This document shows positions 59,512-64,000 of a DNA stretch of 64,000 bases, piece by piece (position 1 is the first letter of the stretch; each line of letters opens with the position of its first letter). The stretch comes from Sphingobacterium populi (GTDB lineage: Bacteria > Bacteroidota > Bacteroidia > Sphingobacteriales > Sphingobacteriaceae). Under the pieces are notes generated by a model that was not told the DNA's origin, searched no databases, and saw only the letters and a program-made list of their open reading frames with translations. Position numbers and translations under genes: made by a program. The stretch covers positions 310,001 through 374,000 of the forward strand of contig NZ_LQXS01000003.1 of the NCBI RefSeq assembly GCF_001586775.1, read 5' to 3'.

Positions 59512-59660
59512 CTGAAATATTTTTTGTTTAATCTTGTAACATTATTCGCTTTCGTGCGACAAAGTAAGTAGACGAGTAAATAACTCCTATGAAAAGATAG
59601 TGTACAGCCTGTGAAAAAATCATCTTGTGCCTAACTAAACTGATATAATTAATTTAATTC

Positions 59661-62426
59661 ATGAAAAAACTTGCTATTCCTTTAGTAATTGTTCTAACAT
59701 TTCTATGTGCCTTGGGAGGGCACGCACAATCCAAAATAGGTGGTAAAGTAGTCGATGATACGGATAAAACCGGACTTCACAATGCTACTGTTATGCTCCT
59801 TCAAGCAAAGGATTCTATCTTGGTAGACTTTTCCCGCGCTGATGAAGCTGGTCGTTTTAGTATGACTAAACCTGATTCGGAGGACTATCTTTTGATGATC
59901 AGCTATCCCAAATATGGTTCGTTTTCGCAATTATTGGAAAAAGGCGCAGGTAATGTAGATATCGGTGAAGTGGGTCTTACTGGTGTAGCTAACTTGATCG
60001 AAGAAGTAATGATTACAGGACGAATTCCCGTTGTCATTAAAGGCGATACCATTGAATATGACGCAGGTAGCTTCACTACAGAGAAAAATGCAAAAGTAGA
60101 AGACTTGCTAAAAGTTCTTCCTGGTATCACGGTGGATGCATCTGGAAAGATCACAGCGCAAGGCAAAACGGTAGAAAAAGTTTTGGTAGACGGAGAAGAA
60201 TTTTTCGGAGACGATCCAACCTTAGTGACTCGAAATTTGCGCTCGGATATGGTCGATAAAGTGCAGGTTTATGAAAAAAAATCAGACATCGCAGAAAGAA
60301 CTGGTGTAGACGATGGGGAACGTATTCAAACCATCAACGTAACCCTAAAGGAGGATGCAAAGAATGGAATGTTCGGAAAGCTGGAAGGTGGCGTAGGGAC
60401 GGATGATTTTTATCTCGGCAAAGCAGCTGTAAACAAATTCCGGGGATCGCAAAAAATAGCTGCATATGGTATTGCTGCCAATGATGGTACTGTTAGCTTA
60501 GGCTGGCAAGATGAAGAAAAATTTGGCCTTAGCGATGACCAGATGGAGGTATCGGATGATGGTAACATGTATTTTTTTGGTAGCGGGGGCGATGAGTTTA
60601 GTTATTGGAACGGCCGAGGACGTCCGCAAGCGCTCAATACGGGTCTAAGTTTCATGGATAAGCTTGGCAAAAAAGGTAATAAGATCAATTTAAACTACAA
60701 GTTTGGGCGAATCGAGAACAATGAGATTAATGAAGGTCTAAGTCAACAAAATTTACCAAATGGGACCTTCAATCAAAGCTCATTGAGCAATAGTAATGTG
60801 ACCAATCAACGTCATCGTTTCAACGGACGTTATGATTGGAATATTGACTCTTTAAGTACGTTGATGTTAAAAGTATCTGGAACGAGCGGAAGAAGAGAAG
60901 CTCATGACTACGGCGAGGCGTTTAGTACCAATGCGGATAATCAACCAATTAACGACAACATAAGGGAACTGAGCACTGATGCCAAAAACTCCAATATTAC
61001 TTACGATGGTTTATTCACCCGCAAGTTCAATAAAGTCGGACGGTCGCTGTCCATCCGTTTGGCTGGAAATATCTCTGACGATAACGGAGAAGGCTTTTTA
61101 AACTCGGTCACTAATCAGTACATAGGAGATACGATACGTACGGTTATCGACCAATTTAAAGAGATGTCGAGAAAATCGAATAATTTGCAAACATCTGCTA
61201 CCTATACCGAACCGCTTAGCGAGCGTTGGCGCACTTCGATCGGCTATGCTTACAATAATTCCAAAACGCATTCTATAAATAACTCTTTTAATGCCAATGC
61301 TGATGGAGTTTACAATGAGTTAGATGCTGAATTTAGTAACGATTTTGACTTTAATACGGTGCGCAATAGTGGTGATCTATCTGTCGGTTATAAGTCAGAA
61401 AAAATAGAGTTCAACTTGAATAACAATGTACGCCATGACGACTTGTTTCAGCGTAATAATTACGCAAGTGAAGAGCTTGATCGTGCATTTGTAACATACA
61501 ATCCAAGAGCATTTATCCGCTATAACATCACAAAATCTAAGCGTATAAACTTAAATGTAAATCGTAATAATATATTACCATCATTGATGCAGATACAGCC
61601 TCTGCGCCAAAATGAGAACCCATTGAATATTGTAGAAGGTAATCCGGATCTGACTCCAGCTCAGCGAAATAGTTACAGTTTGTACTACAACTCGTGGGAT
61701 ATGCTCCAGAATCGTTATACGTATTTTGGTGGTAATTTTAATCAAGAATACAATTCAATACAGCAGAATATCTTTGTAGAACCAAGCGGCGTTCGAACCA
61801 TGCGATTTGATAATATGCGCGAACGTGTAAACAATTCTGGAAGTATTTGGGGGGGAGTTGGTAGCAACTTGATCAAGAAATATAAAATTCAAGGACGCTA
61901 CGGCATCAATGCCAATATAACGGATGGTTATAATTATCAAAATAATGAATTGAATAGAAACCAAAATCTTACGTATGGACTTAGTTTTGCAGCGGAGAAA
62001 AACACGACAAAAAGTGTTGATTTTAATTTCAGCCTGAACCCAGGTTGGAGAAAGATGTCCTCTTCATTACAACCCGAATTCAACAGTTCTGGCTTTACCA
62101 TGTCGAGCAACTTATGGTTCAAAGTATTTTTACCACTAAAAATCCAAGTTTATGGTACCGCAGCACACACCTACGAAGCTGCAACAGAAGCTTTCGATGA
62201 GAACTTTACTCGCTTGATTTTTACACCTGGTATTTCCAAAAGGTTCCTAAAAAATGAATCTTTAACCGCAGAGCTCTATGTGAATGATGTTTTCAATCAA
62301 AATATTGGATTTACACGCTTCCAGCAAGCAGGTATGATTTCCCAACAGCGCTATAATACTATTTCAAGGTATTTTATGTTCAAAGTAAGTTGGGATTTCA
62401 GTGTAATGGGAGGGGTTAGTAATTAG
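59661..62426 (+). CDS. Outer-membrane beta-barrel protein with carboxypeptidase-like regulatory domain
   Basis: The 921-residue protein has a signal peptide (residues 1-22, ending HAQ). A carboxypeptidase-regulatory-like/peptidase-associated domain follows (about 24-110, KIGGKVVDDTDKTGLHNATV), then a TonB-plug-like region with KVEDLLKVLPGITVDASGKI and VEKVLVDGEEFFGDDP, then a long barrel rich in alternating strands. It lacks an obvious SusC-type TonB box and belongs to the outer-membrane beta-barrel family common in Bacteroidota. The cargo is unknown. It is 30 bp upstream of a GLPGLI-family gene, a frequent pairing. Confidence 0.83.
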   Translation: MKKLAIPLVIVLTFLCALGGHAQSKIGGKVVDDTDKTGLHNATVMLLQAKDSILVDFSRADEAGRFSMTKPDSEDYLLMISYPKYGSFSQLLEKGAGNVDIGEVGLTGVANLIEEVMITGRIPVVIKGDTIEYDAGSFTTEKNAKVEDLLKVLPGITVDASGKITAQGKTVEKVLVDGEEFFGDDPTLVTRNLRSDMVDKVQVYEKKSDIAERTGVDDGERIQTINVTLKEDAKNGMFGKLEGGVGTDDFYLGKAAVNKFRGSQKIAAYGIAANDGTVSLGWQDEEKFGLSDDQMEVSDDGNMYFFGSGGDEFSYWNGRGRPQALNTGLSFMDKLGKKGNKINLNYKFGRIENNEINEGLSQQNLPNGTFNQSSLSNSNVTNQRHRFNGRYDWNIDSLSTLMLKVSGTSGRREAHDYGEAFSTNADNQPINDNIRELSTDAKNSNITYDGLFTRKFNKVGRSLSIRLAGNISDDNGEGFLNSVTNQYIGDTIRTVIDQFKEMSRKSNNLQTSATYTEPLSERWRTSIGYAYNNSKTHSINNSFNANADGVYNELDAEFSNDFDFNTVRNSGDLSVGYKSEKIEFNLNNNVRHDDLFQRNNYASEELDRAFVTYNPRAFIRYNITKSKRINLNVNRNNILPSLMQIQPLRQNENPLNIVEGNPDLTPAQRNSYSLYYNSWDMLQNRYTYFGGNFNQEYNSIQQNIFVEPSGVRTMRFDNMRERVNNSGSIWGGVGSNLIKKYKIQGRYGINANITDGYNYQNNELNRNQNLTYGLSFAAEKNTTKSVDFNFSLNPGWRKMSSSLQPEFNSSGFTMSSNLWFKVFLPLKIQVYGTAAHTYEAATEAFDENFTRLIFTPGISKRFLKNESLTAELYVNDVFNQNIGFTRFQQAGMISQQRYNTISRYFMFKVSWDFSVMGGVSN

Positions 62427-62456
62427 TAATTAAGTAAAGTTAGATATAACTATAAC

Positions 62457-63242
62457 ATGAAAAATATAATACAATTGATCGTTTTAATCGTCTGTTTGCC
62501 TGTTTTCGTGCAAGCGCAGTACGCCTACTTTCCGCAAGAGGGCGTGGTCACTTTCGATAAAACGATTCACATCAAGAATTTGTTAAGACGGCATGTAAAC
62601 TCGCTCAAAGAAGGAGATTTTCAGCGTCGTTATATTGAGGAGTTAATTCCGAAGGTGAATGAAACCGTAGTGCTGAAGAAAAAACTCTCTTTTAGTGGTA
62701 GCGAAGCAAATTGGGAACCTATTAAAGAAACCTTGGACCCAATTGTCACCAATCTACTCAATATGGGTATACTCGACTATCAGAATGTCGGATATCAAAA
62801 TCTGAAAACTAAAGAATCGCAGTCTTATTTCGATATGGCGGGTTCCAGCATTCTTCTCAAAGATTCATTGTTAAACGTCAAATGGAAGATCACAGACGAA
62901 TACCGAGAAATCGCTGGATATTCTTGCCGCCGTGCCAACGGTGTCGTGCTGGATTCGGTGTACGTTGTTGCATTTTATACCGATCAGATTCCTTTGCCTA
63001 CAGGTCCGAGTGCAGTACATAGTTTGCCAGGAATGATATTAGGACTAGTAGTTCCAGAGCAACACTATAATATTTATGCTACCAAAGTTGATTTCTCGTC
63101 GCCAGTAATAAAGGCTAACGTAGGCCCGAAACGTGCTACAGCAATGACCCGGCGCGAGATGGAAGCTAAATTGCGAGAAACACTTGGCGATTGGTTGGGG
63201 GAGAAACAAATTAATCTGATACTTGCAGCTATTCAGATTTAG
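62457..63242 (+). CDS. GLPGLI-family protein
   Basis: The 261-residue secreted protein has a signal peptide (residues 1-20, VFVQAQ) and the namesake motif in a drifted form, HSLPGMILGLVVP (about 196-208), where the family usually has GLPGLIL. Members occur in Bacteroidota as one copy beside outer-membrane barrel or TonB proteins, and no function is established. The ATG is 30 bp behind the barrel gene, so the two are probably co-transcribed. Confidence 0.85.
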   Translation: MKNIIQLIVLIVCLPVFVQAQYAYFPQEGVVTFDKTIHIKNLLRRHVNSLKEGDFQRRYIEELIPKVNETVVLKKKLSFSGSEANWEPIKETLDPIVTNLLNMGILDYQNVGYQNLKTKESQSYFDMAGSSILLKDSLLNVKWKITDEYREIAGYSCRRANGVVLDSVYVVAFYTDQIPLPTGPSAVHSLPGMILGLVVPEQHYNIYATKVDFSSPVIKANVGPKRATAMTRREMEAKLRETLGDWLGEKQINLILAAIQI

Positions 63243-63260
63243 CGAAATACGATAACAGAT

Positions 63261-63310
63261 ATACAACAAGAACGCTCCTCTTTTCATAAAGAGGAGCGTT
63301 CTTGTTGTAT
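63261..63310. terminator. 23-bp perfect inverted repeat between convergent genes
   Basis: The arm at 63261-63283 is the exact reverse complement of 63288-63310, around the 4-base loop tcat. It lies 18 bp after the GLPGLI stop and 16 bp before the ilvE stop, so it probably ends both transcripts. There is no T-tract on either side beyond the stem, which is unusual. Confidence 0.7.
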
Positions 63311-63325
63311 CGTAACTCAGGCCAG

Positions 63326-64000
63326 TTACACGATGAAATTCCATCCGTATGGATCTTCAATCTTTCCATAGCGGAGATCGTTCAAGTATTGAAACACTTT
63401 GTTAGAAAATTCCCTTGTTTCTACCGCCGGCAATTCATAATTCTTGCCTTCGTACCCGATTTTAGAAATATGTGTAATGGTTGCAGCGGTACCCGCAGCG
63501 AATGCTTCGGTTACTTGTCCGGATTCAATTCCTTGAATCAATTCTTCTACCGATACTTTGCGCTGTTCTGTCTTCAATCCCCAAGCATCTGCTAGCTCAA
63601 TGATCGTACGACGGGTAACACCATGTAGAATGGTGTCGCCGTGCGGCGTAATGATGGTATCACCAATACGGAAAAGTAAATTTGCGGTGCCTGCTTCTTC
63701 GATATATTTATGATCGCGGGCATCTGTCCACATCACCTGGTCATAACCTTCTTTGTGCGCCAATTCTGTCGGGTACAATGCCAGTGCATAGTTTCCTGCA
63801 TTCTTAGAAAAACCAACACCGCCATCGGCCGCGCGCGTATAGTGCGTTTCTACTTTCAAACTAATTGGCTTGCTATAGTAAGCGCCAACAGGTCCTGTAA
63901 TGATTATAAATTTGTAAGAATCCGATGGATGGACGCCCAGTGCCGCCTCTGTAGCAAACATGAACGGGCGAATGTATAGCGAAGCACCATCTTTATTTGG
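63326..64000 (-). CDS. ilvE: Branched-chain amino-acid aminotransferase, C-terminal part (cut by window end)
   Basis: This PLP enzyme interconverts valine, leucine and isoleucine with their keto acids. The frame is open to the window edge. It begins PNKDGASLYIRPFMFATEAA, carries the PLP lysine in VGFSKNAGNYALAL, and ends ...EDPYGWNFIV. Motifs TANLLFRIGDTIITP and ILHGVTRRTIIELA are typical of the larger (eukaryote-like) BCAT subgroup. About two-thirds of the protein is visible. Confidence 0.94.
   Translation of the reverse strand, partial: PNKDGASLYIRPFMFATEAALGVHPSDSYKFIIITGPVGAYYSKPISLKVETHYTRAADGGVGFSKNAGNYALALYPTELAHKEGYDQVMWTDARDHKYIEEAGTANLLFRIGDTIITPHGDTILHGVTRRTIIELADAWGLKTEQRKVSVEELIQGIESGQVTEAFAAGTAATITHISKIGYEGKNYELPAVETREFSNKVFQYLNDLRYGKIEDPYGWNFIV

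Noticed and set aside
1..64000. tRNA or rRNA genes, CRISPR arrays, insertion sequences, phage genes or restriction-modification genes
   Set aside because: I looked at all spacers on both strands and saw no cloverleaf, no regularly spaced repeats and no transposase, integrase or nuclease cluster. A tRNA or CRISPR scan would settle this.

Overview
The window is a chromosomal segment from a Bacteroidota bacterium, most likely Sphingobacteriaceae (Sphingobacterium/Pedobacter relatives). The assignment rests on TAnnTTTG-type -7 promoter elements, starts without Shine-Dalgarno sequences, Bacteroidota-type RpoB/RpoC, a GLPGLI protein next to a TonB-type outer-membrane barrel, a DUF4397 lipoprotein, and a short protein ending in a type IX-secretion-like sorting domain. 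It is mostly housekeeping DNA. I see no prophage, transposase, CRISPR array, tRNA or rRNA.

Layout. 1-3.6 kb: end of argG, argC, then a 770-bp gene-free stretch full of nested palindromes, then hemL on the minus strand. 3.7-7.2 kb: a GH29 fucosidase lipoprotein and an unrecognised surface lipoprotein. 7.2-17.9 kb: the rplK-rplA-rplJ-rplL-rpoB-rpoC transcription unit, with its own promoter, two internal hairpins and a strong terminator. 17.9-24.4 kb: a hexuronate (glucuronate-branch) module: KDPG aldolase and KDG kinase on minus; an SDR mannonate oxidoreductase, mannonate dehydratase and ExuT-like transporter on plus; a LacI-family regulator; and a LacI-type palindrome in the divergent promoter region. 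24.4-30.8 kb: LolA-like protein, FtsK, DUF4397 lipoprotein, TyrS and an ACP phosphodiesterase homologue. 31-41.6 kb: amino-acid permease, sorting-domain mini-protein, PBP1A, uvrC (frameshifted), a MIP18-family protein, a glycosyltransferase (frameshifted), polyprenyl synthetase, omega-amidase and a small membrane protein. 41.7-48.6 kb: glutamate-synthase-like protein, DUF2520 protein, CcmF, CcmE and a dicarboxylate symporter. 48.6-52.4 kb: MnmD, SlyD-like FKBP, YyaL-like protein and SixA. 52.4-56.2 kb: trpD-trpF-trpB-trpA on minus, preceded by a complete leader-peptide attenuator. 56.2-64 kb: a secreted hypothetical, DUF2795, PlsC, an M20 dipeptidase, an outer-membrane barrel, a GLPGLI protein and the 3' part of ilvE.

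The most notable new reading is the trp control region at 56,056-56,224. It holds a 15-codon peptide with three consecutive Trp codons (MRNSSTFKAWWWHNG), an overlapping hairpin that can compete with a terminator, an eight-bp terminator stem with a seven-U tail, and a well-spaced Bacteroidota promoter. It directly precedes trpD, while trpE, trpG and trpC are absent here. Other points worth a second look are a CcmE with a CxxxY haem-binding motif instead of the His form, one-base losses that split uvrC and a glycosyltransferase (each fits a lost G), an almost cargo-free sorting-domain protein, and the repeat-rich intergenic region after argC.
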